Of a stretch of DNA of 64,000 nucleotides, positions 1 to 7,608 are shown in pieces. How positions within the stretch are numbered: the stretch's first letter is position 1; each line of letters opens with the position of its first letter. This stretch comes from JANMEB01 sp041745295. GTDB taxonomy: Bacteria > Planctomycetota > Planctomycetia > Pirellulales > Pirellulaceae. The translations under genes were made by a program, and so were the position numbers. The notes under the pieces were generated by a model, which was not told the DNA's origin, made no database searches, and saw only the letters and a list, made by a program, of their open reading frames with translations. The stretch covers positions 1 to 64,000 of the forward strand of contig JBGTJE010000056.1 in the NCBI GenBank assembly GCA_041745295.1, read 5' to 3'.

Positions 1-133
1 CAGAGAAGGCCAGACCGACACCTGCCTTTGTTGGTGAATTCCGAGCGAAGCTCACCAGCAAACTACCGTGCGGCTCCGCCGCCCAAACTTTTTTCCTTTT
101 CCTAACTCGTTCTACTGTCTACTTTTACTGGGG

Positions 134-432
134 AACACCAATCCGCGCAGCACGGTCGGAACGATCACTGAGATCCACGACTACCTCCGCGTATTGTACG
201 CCCGAGTTGGAAAGGGCTATTGCCCGAACTGCGATTCGGTCATTGCCGCCCAAACGATGGACCAAGTTATCGGCAGCATTTATCGGGCCGCCGAAGGGCA
301 GCTCGTTCATATCTTGGCGCCGGTTGTTCGGGGTTAGAACGGGCAGCATCGCGACCTGTTTCAAGACCTACGGAAACAGGGATTTGTGCGAGCTCGAATC
401 GGTCGGTTTGTTTTCCGCCCAATCCGACGGTC
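134..432 (+). pseudogene. uvrA: Degraded internal fragment of uvrA (excinuclease ABC subunit A)
   Basis: From position 134 the reading frame gives NPRSTVGT, followed by EIHDYLRVLYARVG and CPNCDSVI. This is the UvrA segment just after the signature that precedes the UvrB-binding/insertion region. An in-frame TAG at 337-339 interrupts it. The same frame then continues with HRDLFQDLRKQGFVRAR, also a UvrA match, before similarity fades around 430. Both flanks are missing: upstream of 134 there is no UvrA-like sequence and the ATP-binding motifs are absent. It is a short gene relic, not a functional excinuclease. It lies beside tRNA-Ser, a common site for recombination scars. Confidence 0.8.
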
Positions 433-555
433 TACGTTTGGACACCGCGCGGCAGGTTTGTCCAGGATATCCTGGACAAAACGCTGCCCAAGATTTCGCG
501 ATTTCGCTCAAAACACCACAACGTAAAGGGTATAACGCGACGACGAATTATCGAG

Positions 556-637
556 CGGAGGGCACGGGGCTCGAACCCGCAACCCATTGCTGGGCAACTG
601 ATTTCGAATCAGCCTGCTAGCCATTCGCTTACCCTCC
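556..637 (-). tRNA. tRNA-Ser (anticodon CGA)
   Basis: On the minus strand the sequence folds as a class II tRNA. The acceptor stem is GGAGGGT paired with GCCCTCC, with discriminator G at 556. The anticodon arm has loop TTCGAAA, giving anticodon CGA. A long variable arm (GCCCAGC/TGGGT region) follows, then a T arm with loop TTCGAGC. The long variable arm, the G discriminator and the anticodon all fit serine (codon UCG). The 3' CCA is not encoded. Confidence 0.93.
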
Positions 638-919
638 GGACGTTCGATATTATGAATCATCAGTCGACGGGTCCGCAAGGCGAGCAGGATCGCCGCGCTT
701 TACGCCGAAGATTTAATGCGCCTAACAAAACTGTGCGGAGGAACGGTAAGTCAGTCCCGCTAACGCGGGAATCCAGATGTGGATGGACACTGCAATGATC
801 ATTCTCCGTCCATGTCGATGGATTCCGGGACTCAGCCCGGAATGACGTTTGCTTGTGTTTGACGCGGCTAGTTTGACGAACCAAGGTTCGATTTAGTTTA
901 GTTGCAGGGCTCGCCCTCG
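638..919. other. Intergenic space between tRNA-Ser and radical SAM gene
   Basis: Apart from the repeat at 750-846, nothing recognisable is seen. The tRNA promoter is expected just beyond 637 on the minus strand, and the radical SAM promoter between 846 and 919. Confidence 0.5.
750..846. repeat. Dispersed palindromic element family A, copy 1
   Basis: This is an element of about 97 bp bounded by inverted ends (GTCAGTCCCG and CCGGAATGAC). It carries two internal hairpins: a left one with arms CCCGC/GCGGG and a right one with arms ATTCCGGG/CCCGGAAT. The same layout recurs at about 16464-16562 and 42435-42532, with a right half at 53670-53691. The central 40 or so bases differ between copies. No protein is encoded, so it looks like a non-autonomous MITE- or REP-type repeat. 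Confidence 0.75.
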
Positions 920-2008
920 ATGTCCACCGACCCACTAATCCCGATTATTCCCGGACGCGGTTGCTCGGCCAATCCGAAAAATCGCTTCGAAAAAATCGAG
1001 CTGCAGCCCGATTTCGAATCGCTGCCGGAAGATGAAGCACGGGAGCTGGCAACCGGCAAGCGACCGACCGAGTACTTTGACGACGACAGCCAGTCGGTGA
1101 TCAGTGAAAACGACAGCCCCGACTTGCCGTTTCGCTTCAGCTTGAATCCGTACCGCGGTTGCGCCCACGGCTGCAGCTATTGCTACGCTCGACCGACGCA
1201 CGAGTATTTGGGGTTTTCAGCGGGCTTGGATTTCGAAACCAAAGTTGTCGTCAAGCGTAAAGCGCCCGAACTGTTGCGGAGGTTTCTTTCACGACCCGGT
1301 TGGGGCGTGCAGCCGATCATGATGTCGGGAGTCACCGATTGTTATCAGCCCGGGGAATCGCAATTTCAAGTGACACGGGGCTGCCTCGAGGTCGCCCTCG
1401 ACTTCCGTCAGCCGATCATGCTTATTACCAAGAACTCGCTCATCCTTCGCGACGTCGACCGAATCGGCGAGCTTGCGCGGCAAAGGCTCGTCAGCGTGGC
1501 AATAAGTGTGACGTCGTTGAATCAACGCTTGACAAGCAGACTGGAGCCGCGAACCAGTTCACCGCAAGCACGGTTGCGAGCGGTCCGCGAGCTTTCGGCA
1601 GCCGGCATTCCGGTGCACGTGATGATCGCACCGATCATCTTGGGACTTAACGACTCGGAAGTCCCCGCGATTCTCGAAGCCGCCGCTGATGCGGGTGCAA
1701 TTTCCGCCGGCTATGTGATGTTGCGATTGCCGCTTGGGGTTGCCGCTCAATTCGAACAATGGCTTGCCCAACACGCGCCCGATCAACGAAGCAAAATCCT
1801 CGGTAGAGTTCGCCAGGTCCGCGATGGCCACTTGAATCGGTCCGAGTTTCACGAGCGGATGAAAGGGACCGGAGTCCTTGCGGAGCAACTCGCCCAATCG
1901 TTCAAAATCTTCAAGCGGCGGTACGGATTGGATACCAAATCCGCGCCGTTGGACTGTTCGCGATTTCGCGTCCCCGATCGCTCGGGTCAGCTGCGGTTGT
2001 TTGAGTAG
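920..2008 (+). CDS. PA0069-family radical SAM protein (SPL-like)
   Basis: This 362-residue protein carries the radical SAM cluster motif CAHGCSYC (C-x3-C-x2-C, about residues 81-88), preceded by NPYRGC and followed by YARPTHEYLG. This is the hallmark of the PA0069/Rv2578c family, which is related to spore photoproduct lyase. The three cysteines should bind a 4Fe-4S cluster that cleaves S-adenosylmethionine; the substrate of the family is unknown. The middle and C-terminal parts keep the family pattern (TKN, RLEPR, APIIPG-like APIILGLND). An in-frame TTG at 902 would add six residues; the ATG at 920 is preferred. The gene stands alone, and its TAG stop lies inside a palindromic repeat. The family assignment is firm and the reaction is not known. 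Confidence 0.88.
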   Translation: MSTDPLIPIIPGRGCSANPKNRFEKIELQPDFESLPEDEARELATGKRPTEYFDDDSQSVISENDSPDLPFRFSLNPYRGCAHGCSYCYARPTHEYLGFSAGLDFETKVVVKRKAPELLRRFLSRPGWGVQPIMMSGVTDCYQPGESQFQVTRGCLEVALDFRQPIMLITKNSLILRDVDRIGELARQRLVSVAISVTSLNQRLTSRLEPRTSSPQARLRAVRELSAAGIPVHVMIAPIILGLNDSEVPAILEAAADAGAISAGYVMLRLPLGVAAQFEQWLAQHAPDQRSKILGRVRQVRDGHLNRSEFHERMKGTGVLAEQLAQSFKIFKRRYGLDTKSAPLDCSRFRVPDRSGQLRLFE

Positions 2009-2032
2009 GTCTCGCGAGCCGAGCGAGACCTG
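2006..2032 (+). repeat. Stop-codon palindrome family B, copy 1
   Basis: A near-perfect palindrome with arms AGGTCTCGC and GCGAGACCT starts exactly at the TAG stop codon of the radical SAM gene. Its inverse lies at 2143-2169, and a third copy at 44560-44586 sits at the end of an unrelated gene. The stem could work as a 3' mRNA hairpin, although no T-run follows it. Confidence 0.75.
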
Positions 2033-2142
2033 GAAGTGCATTGGAACTCGATCTGTGGCGAAGAATTAACTGGCCAGTTTCCGCAATGGGTCTATTCGCC
2101 TGATGGTTGACCAAAATTGGGATAAACCGCGCGACGGCGCCA

Positions 2143-2169
2143 GTTCTCGCTCGGCTCGCGAGACCTACT
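2143..2169 (-). repeat. Stop-codon palindrome family B, copy 2 (inverted)
   Basis: Read on the minus strand, this copy matches the 2006-2032 palindrome with one mismatch in the outer arm. The two copies therefore bracket 2006-2169 as terminal inverted repeats of a roughly 164-bp unit. No gene lies between them. Confidence 0.7.
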
Positions 2170-2252
2170 AAGCGAACTTTTCTGGCGACGACATGATCCC
2201 TTGAAATTGGATTACGATAGAGGATTCCAATCCATCTTCTCCGGACGACGTT

Positions 2253-5072
2253 ATGTCCCAGAATTCTCCCGAATCACCCGTGGCGGCGGCTCAGCAGCCG
2301 CCGTTGCGCGAAGTCCGCTTCGAGTACACGCCGCACTTTCCGGAGATCCTGCAGCATTGCCGAGCATCGTTGTTGGTCTCGACGTATCAGGCCGGCAAGC
2401 TCGGCGTGATCGGCGTCCACAACGGAAAATTGGAACTGTCGTTTCACACGTTTGAACAGGCAATGGGTGTCGCAGCCGGCCCACACGGGATCGCGTTGGG
2501 AACGCGCGGACAAGTCTGGTTTTTACAATCGTCGCCCGATATTGCTCGCCGCGTTGAACCCGTGGGCAAGTACGACGCGTGCTATCTTGCCCGGCACTCG
2601 CAAGTCACCGGCAACATCCACGTCCACGAAATGGGATGGGGGACAACACACCTCTGGGTAGTGAACACGCTGTTTTCCTGTCTCTCGACGCTGCACGACG
2701 ATTTCAGTTTTGTGCCGCGTTGGCAACCACCGTTTGTCACCGACTTGGAAGCCACCGATCGTTGCCACCTCAATGGCATGGCGATGCACGACGGCAAGCC
2801 GCGGTTTGTCACGGCGATGGCTGAAAGCAATACTCCGGGCGGCTGGCGCCCGACCAAGGCCACGAGTGGAATCGTCATGAACATCGAAAGCAACGATGTC
2901 GTAGCGCGAGGCCTGTCGATGCCGCATTCTCCGCGCTGGTTTGCCGATCGTTTATGGGTGCTCGATTCCGGTCGCGGCCGATTGTCGACGGTCGATCCGG
3001 TCAGCCAACGTGCCGACATGGTCGCGCAGCTTCCCGGATACACTCGCGGACTTGGTTTCAGTGGCCAATTCGCCTTCGTCGGCTTGTCGCGCATCCGCGA
3101 AACCGCAGTCTTTGGCGGCTTGCCAATCCAACAAGAGGTCAGCGATCTCAAATGCGGGATTGGAATTATCGACTTGCAATCGGGCCGCAACGTGGCCGCA
3201 TTCCAGTTTCATTCGGGGGTCGAGGAGATTTTTGATATCCAAGTCTTGCCGGGAATCATGTGCCCTCTGATCTGCGGCCCGAATCCTGGCGACGAAGGTG
3301 CCCAGACGATCTGGGTTGTCCCGCCTCCGCAGACAGTCTCGAAGATCGACGCTGAGACTTCCCATTCGGTTTTTGCTGGCCGCGGCGCAGGCACCAATTT
3401 TGCAATTCCCGGCGCTGCCAACGTGATGCAGAACGATCCGCGAGCCCTGCTACAACTTGGCGTGAAGCTTCACGAACAGGGAAAGCTGCAGGAATCCGTG
3501 ACCGCCTATCGCCAGGCATTGGCGATTAATCCAAACTACGCGGACGCGTACAACAATTTGGGCAACGTGTTTCAGGATCTCAATCAGCCTGATAATGCGA
3601 TCGAATGCTATAGGCAATCGATCCGCGTTCAGCCAAAGTCCGTCTTTGCCTATCGAAATCTAGGATACGTCCTCAAGGAACAGGGCTTGATCGACGACGG
3701 GCTCAAGCTCTTGGAACAAGCCCAAGCCATCGAACCCAACGACGTCATTCGCTATGTCATCGCGACCTCGCTCCCTCCTGTGTATGACTCGCTCGAGGAC
3801 CTCAACAATCGCCGCGGCAAGTTAGAAGCGAACGTCGATCAAATGATCGCTGATGGTCTCAAGATCGACGTGACCACAAGTTCGGCGCCGACGATGTTCT
3901 ATGCGGCCTACCAAGGCTTGAACGATCGCGAATTGCAACGCAAGCTTGCGAGTCTCTTGTCCGCGCCGCAGCCGCCGTTGGCCAAGTCCAATCGGTCGCC
4001 GGGCGGGCGGATTCGCATTGGCTTCATTTCGCGGCATTACCGCAACCACACAATCGGCCGACTGAATCTAGGTACCGTTCGCGAACTGCCACGGGATAAA
4101 TTCGAGGTCACCGTCATCTCGGTTGGGCATCACGACGACATGCTTTCGCAAGAATTCCAAAAAGCGGCCGACCACTACGTTGTTTTGCCTACAAACCTGC
4201 AAGAGATCCGTCGACGCGTTGCCGAACTGGGCCTGGATATCTTGTTCTTTTCCGATGTCGGCATGGATACGTTGACCTATTCGCTTTGCATGTCGCGAAT
4301 GGCTCCCGTCCAGTGTGCCACCTGGGGGCATCCCGAGACGACCGGCAGTCCCGTCATGGACTATTTTGTTTCGAGCAAGACGCTGGAGATCGGGACCGCG
4401 CAGGATCATTACAGCGAACGGCTCGCGCGAATGGATGTGCTAAACGTTTTCTATTACCGTCCGCAGCCGCCGCAAAAAAAAGATCATTCGCATTTTGGGT
4501 TGGACCCGGCGCGTCACATTTATCTCTGCTTTCAGAACTTGTTCAAGATCCATCCGGACTTCGACGAGGTCTTAGCCGGCATTCTGCAGCGCGATCCGCT
4601 CGGCGACATCGTCATGATGGAAGGCCGGCATGCGACGTGGACGAAAATGTTGCAATCGCGATTGGAGCGCAATCTGGGCTCGAACGCCGCGCGGGTAAAG
4701 TTCCTCCCCAGTCAATCGCATCCGGACTTTATGAGCCTCAATGCATTGGCCGATGTTTCGCTCGATCCGATGCACTTTGGCGGCGGGAACACGACCTATG
4801 AAGCCCTTTCGATCGGCTTGCCCGTTGTGACATTGCCGTCCGATTTTCTCCGCGCGCGGATCACGTTGGCGATGTATTTGCAAATGGGTTTCTTAGATTG
4901 CGTCGTCAAATCTGCCAGTCAATACATCGACCTCGCCGTCCGTTTGGGCACAGATCGGGCCTATCGCCAAGCGATCCACGAAAAAATCCTTGCCGCTTGT
5001 CCCGTCTTGTTCGAAGACAAACGGGCTCTCCAACAATACTCGGAGTTCTTCCAATCGATCGCGCCGATTTAG
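2253..5072 (+). CDS. TIGR03032 propeller - TPR - GT41 (SPINDLY/OGT-like) fusion glycosyltransferase
   Basis: The protein has 939 residues in three parts. Residues 1 to about 370 match the TIGR03032/DUF4915 family (FEYTPHFPEIL, VSTYQAGKL, HLNGMA), a predicted beta-propeller. Residues about 394-495 form TPR repeats (LGVKLHEQGKLQESV, ADAYNNLGNVFQDL). From about 585 to the end lies a glycosyltransferase family 41 catalytic region of the SPINDLY/O-GlcNAc-transferase type, with RIGFISRHYRNH, PVQCATWGHPETTGS, and the nucleotide-sugar loop DPMHFGGGNTTYEALSIG at about 836-853. It has no signal peptide, so it is probably cytoplasmic. GT41 enzymes add a single sugar to Ser/Thr of target proteins or act on glycans; the acceptor here is unknown. 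TIGR03032 proteins often sit beside TPR or glycosylation genes, and here the parts are joined. Its stop codon overlaps a terminator stem. Confidence 0.85.
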   Translation: MSQNSPESPVAAAQQPPLREVRFEYTPHFPEILQHCRASLLVSTYQAGKLGVIGVHNGKLELSFHTFEQAMGVAAGPHGIALGTRGQVWFLQSSPDIARRVEPVGKYDACYLARHSQVTGNIHVHEMGWGTTHLWVVNTLFSCLSTLHDDFSFVPRWQPPFVTDLEATDRCHLNGMAMHDGKPRFVTAMAESNTPGGWRPTKATSGIVMNIESNDVVARGLSMPHSPRWFADRLWVLDSGRGRLSTVDPVSQRADMVAQLPGYTRGLGFSGQFAFVGLSRIRETAVFGGLPIQQEVSDLKCGIGIIDLQSGRNVAAFQFHSGVEEIFDIQVLPGIMCPLICGPNPGDEGAQTIWVVPPPQTVSKIDAETSHSVFAGRGAGTNFAIPGAANVMQNDPRALLQLGVKLHEQGKLQESVTAYRQALAINPNYADAYNNLGNVFQDLNQPDNAIECYRQSIRVQPKSVFAYRNLGYVLKEQGLIDDGLKLLEQAQAIEPNDVIRYVIATSLPPVYDSLEDLNNRRGKLEANVDQMIADGLKIDVTTSSAPTMFYAAYQGLNDRELQRKLASLLSAPQPPLAKSNRSPGGRIRIGFISRHYRNHTIGRLNLGTVRELPRDKFEVTVISVGHHDDMLSQEFQKAADHYVVLPTNLQEIRRRVAELGLDILFFSDVGMDTLTYSLCMSRMAPVQCATWGHPETTGSPVMDYFVSSKTLEIGTAQDHYSERLARMDVLNVFYYRPQPPQKKDHSHFGLDPARHIYLCFQNLFKIHPDFDEVLAGILQRDPLGDIVMMEGRHATWTKMLQSRLERNLGSNAARVKFLPSQSHPDFMSLNALADVSLDPMHFGGGNTTYEALSIGLPVVTLPSDFLRARITLAMYLQMGFLDCVVKSASQYIDLAVRLGTDRAYRQAIHEKILAACPVLFEDKRALQQYSEFFQSIAPI

Positions 5073-5104
5073 GATTTGGTTCAATACTCGAATCGGCGTT
5101 TTTT
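5063..5104 (+). terminator. Rho-independent terminator after the GT41 fusion gene
   Basis: Inverted arms CGCCGATT (5063-5070) and AATCGGCG (5092-5099) are followed by a run of T to 5104. The left arm overlaps the end of the coding sequence. The loop is long (about 21 nt), so efficiency is uncertain. Confidence 0.6.
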
Positions 5105-5171
5105 CATCAGCCGCAACGCGCTAGCGTCCGGTTCTTCAATCGTTGCTCAAGACAAAAACCGGCGGCTGATG
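5104..5171. repeat. Dispersed repeat family C (CATCAGCCGC...), copy 1
   Basis: An imperfect inverted repeat runs from CATCAGCCGC at 5105 to GCGGCTGATG ending at 5171, with inner arms CCGGTT/AACCGG. Its left arm (CATCAGCCGCAACGCGCTAG and onward to CCGGTT) aligns with the reverse complement of 6235-6262. It probably belongs to a genome-wide palindromic family. Confidence 0.55.
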
Positions 5172-5268
5172 TTGTGGGACAGCGCGTAATGCGATAATCG
5201 TTGTTCACGCCAAGCCGGCGACTTCGTCGAATTGTATTGCTTGCAATCTACCTTGCGGGAATCTCCTT

Positions 5269-6228
5269 ATGAACCGTCGACTTGTTCGTCTAACCGCCTG
5301 GTTGGGGCTTGGCTTAGTGCTTCTCCACATGCCATCGACCGCGATCGGTCAACACCGCGTGATTCTGCAAGGCAACGACCGGCTCGCCATTTTAGGCGTC
5401 AATGGCTTTCTCGAATGGGAAATTCCTTGGGGAGGCATTCACGATATCCACGTGTTGCCAAATGGAAACGTGATGGTTCAAGAGGGAAAAAGCAAAGTCG
5501 TTGAAATCGATCGCTCAACCAAACAAGTCGTCTGGAGTTACGATAGCGCGACGCAAAACGGGAACGCCGGAAAGGATGTCGAAGTGCACGCATTTCAGCC
5601 GCTTGATGGCGGAAACCTCATGTTGGCCGAATCGGGCCCGGGGCGGATTATCGAAATCGATCGCGATGGAAAGCTTTTGAAAGAGATAAAACTCAAGCTC
5701 AATAGCCCCCACCCGCATATGGACACGCGGCTCGCCCGCAAGTTACCGAGCGGCAATTACCTCGTCTGCCACGAAGGGGACGGTTTTGTCCGCGAGTACG
5801 ATTCCAACGGGGCTGTAGTTTGGGAATTCGAAGTCCCGCTGTTTGGCAAGGAGCGCGCCGACGGCCACGGCCCCGAGTCGTTTGGCAACAAAACTTTTGG
5901 CGCGGTTCGTTTGCCGTCGGGCAATACGCTCATCGCGACTGGCAATGGGCACAGCGTTTTGGAGGTCACTCCCGATAAGCAAATCGTGTGGCAACTGCAG
6001 CAAAGCGACTTGCCCCAAATTGCAATCGCGTGGGTGACGACCTTGGAAGTTCTGCCCAACGGGAACGTCGTGATTGGCAATTGTCACGCCGGTCCGGGCA
6101 ACCCTGTTTTGATCGAAATCGAACCCCAATGCAAGCGCGTCGTATGGACGCTCGACGCGCACGATGTATTCGGAAACAGCATTTCCAATTCGCAGTTGCT
6201 GGACGTCACGCAGCCCTCGATTCGCTAA
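5269..6228 (+). CDS. Secreted PQQ-like beta-propeller protein
   Basis: This 319-residue protein starts with a signal peptide (basic MNRRLVR, then a hydrophobic stretch ending STAIGQ). The rest is a repeating propeller pattern in which blades carry IEIDR, LPNGN or LPSGN turns and VVWEF/IVWQL strands, for example at about residues 60-75, 115-130, 150-165 and 215-235. This is the arylsulfotransferase-like/PQQ-type fold common in planctomycete exoproteins. No catalytic residues stand out, so a scaffold or binding role is as likely as an enzyme. It follows the GT41 fusion gene on the same strand after a terminator and a repeat, so it probably has its own promoter between 5172 and 5268. Confidence 0.75.
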   Translation: MNRRLVRLTAWLGLGLVLLHMPSTAIGQHRVILQGNDRLAILGVNGFLEWEIPWGGIHDIHVLPNGNVMVQEGKSKVVEIDRSTKQVVWSYDSATQNGNAGKDVEVHAFQPLDGGNLMLAESGPGRIIEIDRDGKLLKEIKLKLNSPHPHMDTRLARKLPSGNYLVCHEGDGFVREYDSNGAVVWEFEVPLFGKERADGHGPESFGNKTFGAVRLPSGNTLIATGNGHSVLEVTPDKQIVWQLQQSDLPQIAIAWVTTLEVLPNGNVVIGNCHAGPGNPVLIEIEPQCKRVVWTLDAHDVFGNSISNSQLLDVTQPSIR

Positions 6229-6234
6229 TCGCCG

Positions 6235-6262
6235 AGCCGGGGTAAGCGCCACGCGGCTGATG
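6235..6262 (-). repeat. Dispersed repeat family C, copy 2 (half element)
   Basis: Read on the minus strand this is CATCAGCCGC followed by a GCGCTTA segment and CCCCGGCT. It aligns with the left arm of the element at 5104-5171. It lies just past the stop of the propeller gene. Confidence 0.5.
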
Positions 6263-6325
6263 TTTTGGGTCGATCGTAGTTATAATGCACATCGGGTCGA
6301 TCCATTCGTTGTTCTGCCGGTTTCC

Positions 6326-7606
6326 ATGTTAAAGTTACTACTGAAGGCACTTGTAGTCCTGTGCGTATTGGCGGGCATTGGATACTTTGGGTACCCTCCT
6401 ATTGCCAAGTCGATTGCGGACAGAAACAAGCCCCGCTGGAGAACTGGCAAGGTCGAAAAAGGGGCGATTACGGCGGTCGTCAACGCGACGGGAACGATCA
6501 AACCTGTCAAGTCCGTCCAAGTCGGTTCATTCGTATCGGGACCCATTCAGGATCTATACGTCGAATTTAATCAAGACGTTAAGCAAGACGAGATTCTGGC
6601 CCGCATCGACCCGCGATTGTTCGCCGCCAACGTGGCGCGGGACAAGGCAGTGTTGGCCACTCAAGTCGCCGAGGTGACACGCGTCGAAGCACTCTTGCAA
6701 AGGGCGGTCAACGATGAAGAGCGGGCAGCCAAATTGGAACGCCGGAACGAAGATTTCATTTCTCAATCTGAACTTGATGAAGTCAAATTCAACCGCATGG
6801 CACTCGACGCGCAACTGATTATCGCGAAGGCGTCTGTGGAGCAAGCCAAGGCTTCGCTGACCAATTCCCAGGCCAATTTGGATTACACCGAAATACGATC
6901 CCCCGAAGACGGAATGATCATCGATCGCAAAGTCGAACCTGGTCAGACCCTAGCCGCACAATTTCAAACTCCCGAGCTGTTTGTGGTCGGCGTCGGCATG
7001 CGAGAAAAGATGCTCATTTTTGCCGACGTGGACGAATCGGAAATCGGCTTAATCCGCAAGGCTGCCGAGGATAAACGACCGGTCTCGTTTACCGTCGACG
7101 CCTACCCTGATGATTTGTTCGAAGGCTTGATCGAGGAAGTGCGATTTAGCTCGGCCACGACGCAAAATGTCGTGACCTATCCCGTTGTGGTTGGTGCGCC
7201 AAATCCCGATCTCAAGTTGTTGCCGGGAATGACGGCGAACCTTTCGTTCCAAGTCAATCGTCGCGAGGACGCCGTTAAGATCCCGAAAGCTGCGTTGCGA
7301 TTTTACCCGCCCGATCCAAAATACGTTCACCCCGACGATCGCGCCATTCTCGAAGGCGAGGGAAAAACCCAGAGCGAAAATTTGGAGGAGGAGCAAGAGT
7401 CGATTGGCGACGCACCCGCCAGTGACCGCGTCGCTTCCAACGTCAAGAGTCGGCGGCGACACCTCTGGTTTGTCGATGGCGATTTTCTGCGGGCGGTCGA
7501 AGTCCAGATCGGAATCAGCGATCATCAATTCTCTGAGTTAGTCTCCGGCTCAGTTAGCGATGGCAAGGAATTGATAACGGGCTTGAAAGCCGCAGGTGAA
7601 AAATAG
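6326..7606 (+). CDS. MacA-like periplasmic adaptor (HlyD/RND membrane-fusion protein)
   Basis: This 426-residue adaptor would link an inner-membrane ABC permease to an outer-membrane channel. An N-terminal membrane anchor lies at about residues 4-25. A biotin/lipoyl half-motif follows (VNATGTIKPVKSVQVGSFVSG), then an alpha-hairpin coiled coil at about 100-185 (AEVTRVEALLQRAV to SLTNSQANLDYTEIRSP). The second lipoyl half is DGMIIDRKVEPGQTLAA, and beta-barrel and membrane-proximal domains come last. An acidic insertion rich in E and Q (about residues 345-375) interrupts the C-terminal domain. The ATG at 6326 is chosen because it starts the anchor; upstream frame extensions run back into the preceding gene. 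The permease gene begins two bases after the stop, so the two are surely co-transcribed. E. coli MacA is the named relative. Confidence 0.88.
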   Translation: MLKLLLKALVVLCVLAGIGYFGYPPIAKSIADRNKPRWRTGKVEKGAITAVVNATGTIKPVKSVQVGSFVSGPIQDLYVEFNQDVKQDEILARIDPRLFAANVARDKAVLATQVAEVTRVEALLQRAVNDEERAAKLERRNEDFISQSELDEVKFNRMALDAQLIIAKASVEQAKASLTNSQANLDYTEIRSPEDGMIIDRKVEPGQTLAAQFQTPELFVVGVGMREKMLIFADVDESEIGLIRKAAEDKRPVSFTVDAYPDDLFEGLIEEVRFSSATTQNVVTYPVVVGAPNPDLKLLPGMTANLSFQVNRREDAVKIPKAALRFYPPDPKYVHPDDRAILEGEGKTQSENLEEEQESIGDAPASDRVASNVKSRRRHLWFVDGDFLRAVEVQIGISDHQFSELVSGSVSDGKELITGLKAAGEK

Positions 7607-7608
7607 CG

